The notes under the pieces were generated by a model. The model did not search any database. It had not been told where the DNA came from and worked only from the letters and a program-made list of their open reading frames with translations. This document shows positions 6,625-14,575 of a stretch of DNA of 15,995 nt, in pieces (the stretch's first letter is position 1; every line of letters begins with the position of its first letter). This DNA is from JAJRXG01 sp047634015 (GTDB lineage Bacteria; Bacteroidota; Bacteroidia; Chitinophagales; Saprospiraceae): NCBI GenBank assembly GCA_047634015.1, contig JBLIDB010000108.1, forward strand, positions 1-15,995. The letters run 5' to 3'. A program made the position numbers and the translations under genes.

Positions 6625-8133
6625 TTAACTTAATATTCCTTCCACAACCTCTCCATGGACATCCGTTAGTCTATATCTCCGCCCTTGATGCTTGAATACC
6701 AAACGCTCATGATCTATTCCCATTAGATGCATTAGTGTAGCATGGAAATCATGTACATGAACAGGGTCTTTGATTATATTATAACTAAAGTCATCGGTTT
6801 CTCCATATGAGATTCCCTTCTTGACTCCGGCACCAGCCATCCACATAGAAAAACACTTAGGATGATGATCTCGGCCGTAATTAGTAGCAGTTAACTTCCC
6901 TTGGGAGTAGACTGTTCTACCAAATTCCCCACCCCATATAACAAGCGTATCTTCTAATAATCCTCTTTGCTTGAGATCCTTTAGAAGCGCAGCTGTAGGT
7001 TGATCTGTCTCCGCACATTTGTTCTTAATCCCTCCTGGTAGAAAGCTATGTTGATCCCATCCTCTATGATAGAGCTGAACGAATCTTACATCCTTCTCTA
7101 ACAACTTACGCGCTAATAGGCAGTTTGCGGCATATGTCCCCGGTGTCCTACTGTTCTCACCATACATCTCAAAGGTAGCATCAGACTCATCAGATAGATC
7201 CGTCACTTCCGGCACGGAGGTCTGCATTCTATAGGCCATCTCGTATTGCGTGATCCGAGCGTCTACCTCAGGATCTCCATAAGTGCTATTCTGTATTTCA
7301 TTGATTTGTTTCAAATAGTCTAACATCTGCCCCCGATCTTCTCCGGAATAATTTTCGGGATTATTCAAGAATAGTACTGGATCAGCTCCCGATCTGAATT
7401 GTACACCTTGATGTTCGGTAGGCAAGAATCCATTGCCCCAGAGCCTGGAGTAAAGTGGTTGTCCTCCTGGTTTAGAAAGCAGCACTATAAAATTGGGGAG
7501 GTTTTCATTGACAGAGCCAAGCCCATAACTCAACCAAGAACCGATAGACGGTCGTCCTGCTAATTGGTTTCCAGTTTGTAAAAAAGTAATGGCAGGGTCA
7601 TGATTTATCTGTTCGGTAAACATTGATTTAATAATACAGATATCGTCTACTACCTTTGCCGTATGCGGCAGCAGCTCACTGATCCAAGTTCCATTTTCTC
7701 CATGTTGATTAAATCCAAACATCGATGGAGCAATCGGCAATGAAGACTGATAGGTACTCATACCTGTTAAGCGTTGTCCTTTTCTAACCGAAGGCGGCAG
7801 CTCGTGTCCAAATAGTTTCTGAAGTTTGGGTTTATAGTCAAAAGTTTCAAACTGGGAAGGCCCACCACTTTGGAATAGGTATACGATTCGTTTCGCCTTG
7901 GGAACAAAGTGGGGTAAATCTCCCAATCCACCAAGTACGTTCATGGATGCATATGGATTCTCAGAAGTACTACTACCTAATAATTTTGAGGTACCCAGCA
8001 ATGAAGATAATGCAGCGGCACCAAGTCCCAAGGAAGTCTTTGTAAGGAAATTCCTCCTATCTATCTTAGCCTCAACATTTTTGAGATCAGCATGATTTGA
8101 TCTGATTACATCGTTATCGTGGTGATGATCCAT
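6625..8133 (-). CDS. DUF1501 family protein with Tat signal
   Basis: A 502-residue DUF1501 protein, a family common in Planctomycetota/Verrucomicrobiota and present in Bacteroidota, believed related to the alkaline phosphatase/sulfatase fold and without an established reaction. A twin-arginine motif at 26-30 (RRNFL), followed by the hydrophobic segment LGLGAAALSSLLG, indicates folded export to the periplasm, fitting a cofactor- or metal-containing protein. Family landmarks include YLFQSGGPSQFETFD near the N terminus, WGGEFGRT (400-407), GRDHHP (420-425) and HDFHATLMHLMGID (461-474); the His/Asp residues may bind metal. The N terminus is unusually His/Asp-rich (MDHHHDND). It starts 4 bases after the stop of the DUF1553 gene, the usual partner of DUF1501 proteins, so the two very likely work together. 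Confidence 0.92.
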   Translation of the reverse strand: MDHHHDNDVIRSNHADLKNVEAKIDRRNFLTKTSLGLGAAALSSLLGTSKLLGSSTSENPYASMNVLGGLGDLPHFVPKAKRIVYLFQSGGPSQFETFDYKPKLQKLFGHELPPSVRKGQRLTGMSTYQSSLPIAPSMFGFNQHGENGTWISELLPHTAKVVDDICIIKSMFTEQINHDPAITFLQTGNQLAGRPSIGSWLSYGLGSVNENLPNFIVLLSKPGGQPLYSRLWGNGFLPTEHQGVQFRSGADPVLFLNNPENYSGEDRGQMLDYLKQINEIQNSTYGDPEVDARITQYEMAYRMQTSVPEVTDLSDESDATFEMYGENSRTPGTYAANCLLARKLLEKDVRFVQLYHRGWDQHSFLPGGIKNKCAETDQPTAALLKDLKQRGLLEDTLVIWGGEFGRTVYSQGKLTATNYGRDHHPKCFSMWMAGAGVKKGISYGETDDFSYNIIKDPVHVHDFHATLMHLMGIDHERLVFKHQGRRYRLTDVHGEVVEGILS

Positions 8134-8137
8134 TCTA

Positions 8138-11100
8138 TTATCTTTTGGTAATTACAGCATCAGAATTGAGTATCACACTGGCTACTACAGCATTGGCCGC
8201 TACACTATTTCTATTCAATGAGTTATCGATCGTATAATCTCCAGCCTCAAGCCAACCTTTTGATCTATTTCTATCACTTTTGAATTTTCCATATTCCTCT
8301 TCTTGAAGTTTCAATAACACCTTTAATTGTTCCGCATTAATTTTCCTGCCAGTTGCTTTATTATATGCGATAGAAATTCCTTTTTCTATAGATTCATTTT
8401 TTGTAATCGTCTCTCCTATTACTTTTGCAGCTTCTAAATAAGTAGGATCATTTAACAAGACTAATGCTTGTAAAGGAGTATTCGTTTTTTGCCGACGGAC
8501 GGTACACACTTCTCTATCGGGTTGATCAAAAGTAGATAAAGTTGGATTGGGCACCGTCCGCTTCCAGATTGTATAAAGACTACGACGATAGAGCTTGTCA
8601 CCTTTATCTTGCTTGTACGTTCCTGTATTCATCGCCCAAAGGCCATCGGGTTGATAAGGATATACGCTTTCGCCTCCTATTTTCTTATTCAGCAATCCAC
8701 TGGCTGCAAGGGCATTGTCTCTCATCATTTCACTGGAGAGTCTCGCTTGAGGGCCTCTTGCTAAAAGTATATTCTCAGGATCTAATTCTAACAATTCTGA
8801 TGATGTTATAGAGCTCTGACGATATGTAGCAGACATAACTATAGATTTCTGTAGGGCCTTAATATCCCAACCCGAACTTATAAATTCTAAAGCAAGCCAA
8901 TCCAATAATTCCAGATGACTGGGCATCTCACCTTGATTACCAAAGTCTTCTGTTGATGCGACCAATCCCCTACCGAAATAATTCTGCCAGTATCTATTTA
9001 CTGCCACTCTTGCTGTAAGCGGATGATCCCGATCCATTAACCATTTCACAAGACCTAATCTGTTTTTGGGAAATGTCTCCTTCCATGGAAGTATATATTC
9101 GGGAACATTTGGGAATACTTCCTCACCATAAGAATCATACAATCCTCTCTCGAGAACATAAGCTTTTCGTGGTGTTTCCATTTCTTTCATCACCATTATC
9201 TCTTTGACCTGCTCGATAGTATCAAAGATGGTAGTCCTCGCACCTCTAAGTTCTAGAGAAGCTAAATTATAATCATCAGTTTTATTATATAGAAAATATT
9301 CTTTCAGAAGTGTCCTTTCAATATCGTTTAGATGATCAGGCGTCTTATTGGATAAAGTTATTGCACAACTAGGATCTGCAATTTTCAAGACTTCGATTCC
9401 TGACAATTCCTTATTATAGACACTAATATCATCTACTTGGCCTCCCTTTATTCCTACTCCTCTCCAGCGAGCACCTATCTGTAGTCCTGGTTCTATCGCG
9501 TTGAATTCGGTCCCATTTACCATTTTATGGAGCGTAATATCTTTATAAAGATTATCAACTGCTATCTCGGTTTCTAATTGTTCCCCATCTTGGTAAATCT
9601 TAAGTCCAGCTGCTTGACTCGAACCGTCATAAGTAAGCATGAGGTGGATCCACTCATCTTTTGGTACCTCCTGAACGGTATGCTTTACAATAGAATTATC
9701 TGGCCACGTATGCGCCAACATTAATTCCAGTTTGTTGTCCTTAAGATATAAATGATATCCTCTATAGCTATACAACCGCGCTCCCTCACATTTATGAAAG
9801 ATTACCCCTTCTTCTAACCCCTCAGGGATATTTACCCATATACCAATACTGAATTCATCTTTTCTTCGAAAGACTCCGATCTTCTGCAAGTCTAACCACG
9901 CATCTCCATCAAGGAGAAGCCCCTTCCCCTCATGGCCTTTTGTATAGGTCGGCATTTCATCTTTGGAAGCTGTGCGACTCATTATTCCAAGTTGATTAGA
10001 ATTGCGACTGTTGCGTAGGTTGTTATTTAAATTGAAATTTGCCACCAAGCCTCGACTGACTTTATCTTCATGTATAGATTTGTACTGATGAGTAGTTATC
10101 CATTCTTCCGCAGCTGTTTGAGATTGATCTTTTATGGCCTCTACATTTTCTATTTTTTCAGTAACTATATTTTCTAAATATGCGATTATTTCTTCTTGCT
10201 CATCAGAAGGGAGCAAAAGCGTTGGTACAGGAATCGAGTGATTCCAGGATATTTGCCCTGTTTCATTCACATTATTAAAAAAGCTAAACATCTCAAAGAA
10301 GTTTTTTTGAGTTATAGGGTCAAATTTATGATCATGACATTTAGCGCAAGCGAGAGACAATCCCATTATTCCTGTCCCCACAATTGAAACCCGATCTGCA
10401 ACATACTCTACCCTATATTCTTCATCTATAATTCCGCCTTCCGTATTTTGAGGGTGTAATCGGTTAAAAGTCGTAGCCAAAACCTGTTCTCTTGTAGCCT
10501 TAGGCAGCAAGTCCCCAGCGATTTGCCATTCTACGAATTGATCATAACTCATATTCGAATTGAAAGACTTAATAACCCAATCTCTCCACGGACTGACATC
10601 GCGATAAAAATCGGCTTGATATCCATGAGTATCTGAATATCTCGCCAAATCCATCCAATCTATTGCCATCTTTTCACCATAATGTGGAGATGAGATCAAT
10701 CTATCTACTTGTTTTTCGTAAGCATTCGGAGCATCATCATTTAGAAAATCTCTAACATCTACTTCAGAAGGGGGCAATCCTGTTAGATCAAATGAAGCCC
10801 TTCTTAATAATAACTCTTTATCCGCTTCTTTAGAAAACTGTAAGCCTTCACGCTCAAGTCGATCAATTACAAAATTATCAATCTCATTATTTGGCTTCGC
10901 ATCTGAGGACAGTTCTGGAGGAGTTATTTCTTGGGGTTTTATAAATGCCCAATGGGGCTTATACTCCGCCCCATCATCAATCCATTTCATTATAATCGTC
11001 TTCTCTCTTTTTGTAAGTGATAAATGGGAATCCGGAGGAGGCATTATGTATTCTGGATCATCACTTATAATCCGGTGATAGACCTCACTGCTCCCTATAT

Positions 11101-11392
11101 TCCCTTGAGTAATTGCCACCTTCCCAGGACTATTCGTTAGTGAGGCCATGGCACTCTCTGCGTTATCAAGATTTAAGTCAGCTTCTCTTTTCCCTTTGTC
11201 TGGCCCATGACATGAGAAACATTTATCTGATAGAATGGGCTTCACATGAATATTGAAATCTAAATACTCTGGCAAGTTTTCCAGCTCAGCCGTGTACTCT
11301 TCTGGTATGGATATTTTACAAGAAGTGTGCAAAACTATCAATACGACACACACCAATATCGTCCAATAATTCATAACAACCGTATTCCTCAT
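8138..11392 (-). CDS. PSCyt1-DUF1549-LamG-DUF1553 surface cytochrome-like protein
   Basis: A 1084-residue exported protein. The N terminus has a hydrophobic helix (10-22) ending in HTSC, a weak lipobox with Cys25. Domains in order are: PSCyt1 cytochrome-like domain with CFSCH (58-62) and a possible axial Met117 in YIMPPP; DUF1549 (about 170-380) with a second CxxCH, CAKCH (349-353); a concanavalin/LamG-like insert (about 447-675); and DUF1553/PSD1 (about 770-1040) with RVAVNRYWQNYFGRGLV and TNTPLQALVLLNDP. The CxxCH motifs suggest c-type haem and electron transfer; the LamG part suggests glycan binding. The family reaction is unknown. Its ATG overlaps the upstream stop by 4 bases (ATGA), so it is translationally coupled to the membrane cytochrome gene, and DUF1501 follows 4 bases downstream. 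Confidence 0.93.
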   Translation of the reverse strand: MRNTVVMNYWTILVCVVLIVLHTSCKISIPEEYTAELENLPEYLDFNIHVKPILSDKCFSCHGPDKGKREADLNLDNAESAMASLTNSPGKVAITQGNIGSSEVYHRIISDDPEYIMPPPDSHLSLTKREKTIIMKWIDDGAEYKPHWAFIKPQEITPPELSSDAKPNNEIDNFVIDRLEREGLQFSKEADKELLLRRASFDLTGLPPSEVDVRDFLNDDAPNAYEKQVDRLISSPHYGEKMAIDWMDLARYSDTHGYQADFYRDVSPWRDWVIKSFNSNMSYDQFVEWQIAGDLLPKATREQVLATTFNRLHPQNTEGGIIDEEYRVEYVADRVSIVGTGIMGLSLACAKCHDHKFDPITQKNFFEMFSFFNNVNETGQISWNHSIPVPTLLLPSDEQEEIIAYLENIVTEKIENVEAIKDQSQTAAEEWITTHQYKSIHEDKVSRGLVANFNLNNNLRNSRNSNQLGIMSRTASKDEMPTYTKGHEGKGLLLDGDAWLDLQKIGVFRRKDEFSIGIWVNIPEGLEEGVIFHKCEGARLYSYRGYHLYLKDNKLELMLAHTWPDNSIVKHTVQEVPKDEWIHLMLTYDGSSQAAGLKIYQDGEQLETEIAVDNLYKDITLHKMVNGTEFNAIEPGLQIGARWRGVGIKGGQVDDISVYNKELSGIEVLKIADPSCAITLSNKTPDHLNDIERTLLKEYFLYNKTDDYNLASLELRGARTTIFDTIEQVKEIMVMKEMETPRKAYVLERGLYDSYGEEVFPNVPEYILPWKETFPKNRLGLVKWLMDRDHPLTARVAVNRYWQNYFGRGLVASTEDFGNQGEMPSHLELLDWLALEFISSGWDIKALQKSIVMSATYRQSSITSSELLELDPENILLARGPQARLSSEMMRDNALAASGLLNKKIGGESVYPYQPDGLWAMNTGTYKQDKGDKLYRRSLYTIWKRTVPNPTLSTFDQPDREVCTVRRQKTNTPLQALVLLNDPTYLEAAKVIGETITKNESIEKGISIAYNKATGRKINAEQLKVLLKLQEEEYGKFKSDRNRSKGWLEAGDYTIDNSLNRNSVAANAVVASVILNSDAVITKR

Positions 11393-12753
11393 GATTCAAA
11401 AACTATTTCAAGTTCCGGCAACGCTTCTTGTAATTCAGCTACACCTTCAGGAGTAAATTTTGTATTCCATAAGTAAACTCTTTTCAGTCCTGTGAGTTGA
11501 GCCAGATGTATCACACTCTCATCCGTAATCATAGTCCCATATAGATTCAGGCTTTCTAAATTCTTCAATTCTTTTACAAATTCCAATTGGTCGTCTGTAA
11601 TAGATGAATTATTTAATTTTAATCGTGACAGGTTTGTCAATTGAGCAAGTTCCTCCCAGTCGTTTCTTTTTATATCCTCTCCTCCTAAATCCAAGTATAT
11701 AATATAGTCTTTGGCTTTTACCAAATCTGAAATACTTCCATTAGTTAATGATGAATTTGCCATTCTAACATCCAGCAATTCATGTTGAGCCGAAATCTTC
11801 TTAGCTACAAAACCAGAAGCATTGAGCGCTACTAATACTTTCTCATCGATTGCTTCTAAAGTTATCTGATCATATAATTCCTTCGGTTTGGTATCTATTT
11901 TAAATGCATTCCATAATAACTCAGAAATACTTTCTGGAATCTCCTTATCTCCGAGTCGATCATCAAGTGATGCACCTTCTTTTATCCACCATTCTATAAG
12001 CTTAATTTCGCTGTAAGCTATCGGCAACCCTGCTGGAGGCATATACTTTTTGCTACTTGCATCCAGCGTTATTCTCTTAAATAACCCGCTCTCATGTAGA
12101 TCACCCGGCGCTATGAATAGCCCATCATCACCACCTGCCAGTACTCCTTGATCCGTACTTAAATCAAGTCCTCCTTTACTTTTGGAGGAATTATGACAGT
12201 TTACGCATTTTTCTTGGAGCGCTGGCGCTACGATATGCCGATAGACACTTATGGAATCCGGCTCTGAAGGTATATCCGTAAGATCATTATCGGATGAATT
12301 ATGCCCGAAGATATTTTGGACTATTGCAGGTGCATGTGCTATCAAATAATCACTACCATGCGTCAGATTACCACCCAAATGCCCTGTCAACAAAAGCAGA
12401 ATGGAAAACCCTCCAAACAAGACATGGGACAAGTAGTTACGATTAGAAAACCGTTCATGTACAAGCCAAGAAGTGAAGGCTACCACTACCACTCCAATGC
12501 CCAACCATTTGTGCCAAAACACTGTATTCGTATCATACCCTCCATCAAGAGACAGTGAATATCCAAGAACACATGCCAATACTCCGGCCATAGAGCCTAA
12601 CAGTAAGCAAATCCCAATCGCACTATTTAGATCAGAAAAGCGCTGCGGATACCGGCTCTTTATCACTTTTAAAGTAGCAGCTATAAGCAAAAAACCTATA
12701 GGTAAATGAACCACAAGCGGATGAAATCTTCCAATAAATGTTGCTATATCCAT
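11389..12753 (-). CDS. DUF2231-like membrane domain, cytochrome c and LRR fusion protein
   Basis: A 454-residue three-part protein. Residues 10-135 form about four membrane helices of DUF2231-like type with conserved histidines (His11 and His16 in FHPLVVHLPIG; His81; His125 and His132 in GHLGGNLTHG). The pattern could bind a b-type haem but is not proven to. A PSCyt1-type cytochrome segment follows, with CVNCH (183-187) and Met238 in YMPP as possible axial ligand. The C terminus (about 345-450) is a short series of leucine-rich repeats such as LTNLSRLKLNNSSITDDQL. It is the first clear gene of the run and overlaps the next start. I infer a membrane anchor carrying electrons between the periplasmic DUF1549/1553-DUF1501 proteins and the respiratory chain; no electron partner has been shown. 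Confidence 0.9.
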   Translation of the reverse strand: MDIATFIGRFHPLVVHLPIGFLLIAATLKVIKSRYPQRFSDLNSAIGICLLLGSMAGVLACVLGYSLSLDGGYDTNTVFWHKWLGIGVVVVAFTSWLVHERFSNRNYLSHVLFGGFSILLLLTGHLGGNLTHGSDYLIAHAPAIVQNIFGHNSSDNDLTDIPSEPDSISVYRHIVAPALQEKCVNCHNSSKSKGGLDLSTDQGVLAGGDDGLFIAPGDLHESGLFKRITLDASSKKYMPPAGLPIAYSEIKLIEWWIKEGASLDDRLGDKEIPESISELLWNAFKIDTKPKELYDQITLEAIDEKVLVALNASGFVAKKISAQHELLDVRMANSSLTNGSISDLVKAKDYIIYLDLGGEDIKRNDWEELAQLTNLSRLKLNNSSITDDQLEFVKELKNLESLNLYGTMITDESVIHLAQLTGLKRVYLWNTKFTPEGVAELQEALPELEIVFES

Positions 12754-12754
12754 A

Positions 12755-12901
12755 CTAATATTCTTTCTTTCTTAAAAATCTCTTAGTCTTAAAAGTAAAC
12801 TGCTCGGAAGGTAATGATTTCCTATATTTTGCCTTTACATTTCTATTATTTGATTTTATTGATGTAAAAGAGTGAGGCACGAACTCATATACTATACTCA
12901 T
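12755..12901 (-). CDS. Possible small basic leader ORF (48 residues)
   Basis: An ATG at 12901 opens a 48-codon frame ending TAG at 12755-12757, one base before the ATG of the membrane cytochrome gene. The predicted peptide begins MSIVYEFVPH, is rich in Lys/Arg toward the end (FKTKRFLRKKEY) and has no membrane segment or known motif. The frame fills almost the whole gap upstream of the cytochrome operon. It could be a real small protein, a translated leader, or a chance open frame in AT-rich DNA. I do not recognise it, and no clear ribosome binding site precedes it. Confidence 0.3.
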   Translation of the reverse strand: MSIVYEFVPHSFTSIKSNNRNVKAKYRKSLPSEQFTFKTKRFLRKKEY

Positions 12902-12916
12902 TGCTAACCACCGGTT

Positions 12917-13633
12917 TTACTTTCTTGTAATAAAATGTCTTACTATAAATTCCCTTGCAGGCACTTTTCTATGCTCGAAATCTTCCATTAAACCATCATC
13001 ATCATATGATTCAAATATTTTCACCAATTCTATATTTTCTTCTTTTATATTCAGTATTCCTACTCTAACCTCGGGTTTATTATTACAACCTGTAGAACCA
13101 AGATTTACATATCTGCAATTTCCTATTATATCACTTGGTTCATGATTGTGTCCATAAAAAATAATTTCCGTGTTTATTCCTTCAAATAGTTTATCTAAAC
13201 TTTTAACATTAGGATCTTTGACATACTCTTTAAACCAATTTTTCTTTTCATCATATCCATAGTGCAAAAACGATATTTCTTTTTTATTGTCTATTTTTAG
13301 TTACTCTACAAACTTCCACTTTTGAGCAATTTTCCGATACTCTTTACCTATTTTTTCATGGTTCCATTTTTGGTGCTCTAATTCTTCTTCACTCATTAAT
13401 TTTGGTCTTGGGCTGGGTATTCCAAAAGCAAACCAATAATCATGATTTCCCATTATTAAAGCTAAATTCTCTGTTTTATTGGCCAATTCAAACACTTTCT
13501 TCGGATGGGGACCTATTCCAATTAAATCTCGAATATGATATATTTTATCATAGTTGTTTTCATTAAAAATATCTAATTATTTTTTAAAGGCAGGAAGGTT
13601 TGCATGTATATCTTGAAAAATTCCAATTTTCAT
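12917..13633 (-). pseudogene. YfcE-like metallophosphoesterase with two in-frame stops
   Basis: One frame of 238 codons from the ATG at 13633 encodes a calcineurin-like phosphoesterase of the YfcE/Metallophos_2 type. It is interrupted only by TAA at 13577-13579 (codon 19) and TAA at 13301-13303. Reading through gives MKIGIFQDIHAN (metal ligands Asp and His), RDLIGIGPHP (normally GDL), MGNHDYWF, FLHYG, YGHNHEP and VNLGSTGC, so all the metal-site blocks are there. No indel is needed. The Gly-to-Arg change in GDL and the two stops point to recent decay by substitution. The segment is visibly more AT-rich than its neighbours, and its close resemblance to Firmicutes-type proteins, as I recall them, hints at transfer. 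It sits between two catabolic modules without an evident link to either. Confidence 0.82.
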
Positions 13634-13740
13634 AAACTTTTTCCTTTGTTCTATTTTTGGCTAACGTCTGTAAATCAATACCCTACTCCTATCTGAACGG
13701 TTACGATACATTTCTCTAAGATAGTATACCTTCAGGATAA

Positions 13741-14565
13741 TCAAATAGCATCTACCACATTACTCCGCTTTATAATCCTATCAAAAAATCTAAAAGTCCT
13801 CTCTACATGCTGTTGCCAATAACTCCATTCGTGTCCTCCTGGAAACTCTTCATATTCATGGCGGATATGGGACTCAAGCAACTGATCATGCAGGATTCTA
13901 TTAGCATCGATAAGTGGGTCATCAATCCCACAATCAAACCGTAATACTGGTAAGCGATCACTGTTCTTAATCATAGCATCTATGACATCTGGAATTTCAG
14001 CAGCATTGGTATAGGCCTCTATAGGTTCTTCGACAAACTGCTTCACTTGCTCCAGTTTCGTTATTGAACTATGTCCTGAGATGGCCGCAAACTTCTCAGG
14101 GAATCTCCCACCCAACATCAATGCTCCATATCCTCCCATCGATAGACCGCCTATGCATAGTTTAGACTTTGCACCTGAAGCTGGAATATTCTCAATGATC
14201 GCCGTGCGTACGTCATTGACTATCCATTGATCAAACTGCTTCTGATGATGTGTGAAGTATGCAGATCCGTCACCCCACAATCCATCTGAAGGCATAGCAA
14301 TAATAGCGGGCTCAATCTCCTGATTCGCAATCAATCTATGTGCAGTGATATGTGCCCCGCCTTTATAGGCCCAGACCCATGAACTTCCATAGACTCCATG
14401 AAGGAGGATGTATATAGGTAGGTTGCTTATATCTTTGGCTACTTCAGGAACATAGATACATATATCTCCTCTGCCCTGAAGGTTATCAGTCTTGGCGGTC
14501 AAAAAGCGCAATCCATCTCGTTCATAAGAACTATCCGAAAGCTCTATTGTATTAAAACTACTCAT
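13741..14565 (-). CDS. Esterase D / S-formylglutathione hydrolase-like serine hydrolase
   Basis: A 274-residue alpha/beta hydrolase of the Esterase (PF00756) family. The nucleophile elbow is GLSMGG (140-145, Ser142), the acid lies in DCGIDD (211-216) and the histidine is His245 in PGGHEWSYW. The oxyanion-hole segment LLHGVYGSSWVW is at 54-65. There is no signal peptide, so it is cytoplasmic. It begins 10 bases after the stop of the class III-like alcohol dehydrogenase gene. FrmA-FrmB-like pairs oxidise formaldehyde bound to a thiol and then hydrolyse the formyl thioester. A similar dehydrogenase/serine-hydrolase pair has been reported beside P450 demethylases for 6-O-methyl-galactose in marine Bacteroidota. 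An acyl or feruloyl esterase role for sugar esters is the main alternative. Confidence 0.85.
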   Translation of the reverse strand: MSSFNTIELSDSSYERDGLRFLTAKTDNLQGRGDICIYVPEVAKDISNLPIYILLHGVYGSSWVWAYKGGAHITAHRLIANQEIEPAIIAMPSDGLWGDGSAYFTHHQKQFDQWIVNDVRTAIIENIPASGAKSKLCIGGLSMGGYGALMLGGRFPEKFAAISGHSSITKLEQVKQFVEEPIEAYTNAAEIPDVIDAMIKNSDRLPVLRFDCGIDDPLIDANRILHDQLLESHIRHEYEEFPGGHEWSYWQQHVERTFRFFDRIIKRSNVVDAI

Positions 14566-14575
14566 ATCTTATATT

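Noticed and set aside
12917..13633. Stop-codon reassignment or programmed read-through of TAA in the phosphoesterase gene.
   Set aside because: TAA ends other intact genes here (for example the KDG kinase and the DUF1553 gene), and the GDL-to-RDL change also points to decay.
12903..13665. GTTAGC hexamers (minus strand) on both sides of the metallophosphoesterase remnant, hinting at an integron-type cassette.
   Set aside because: Only six bases match, the sites do not fit GTTRRRY, and no attC-like folded structure of adequate length lies after the gene.
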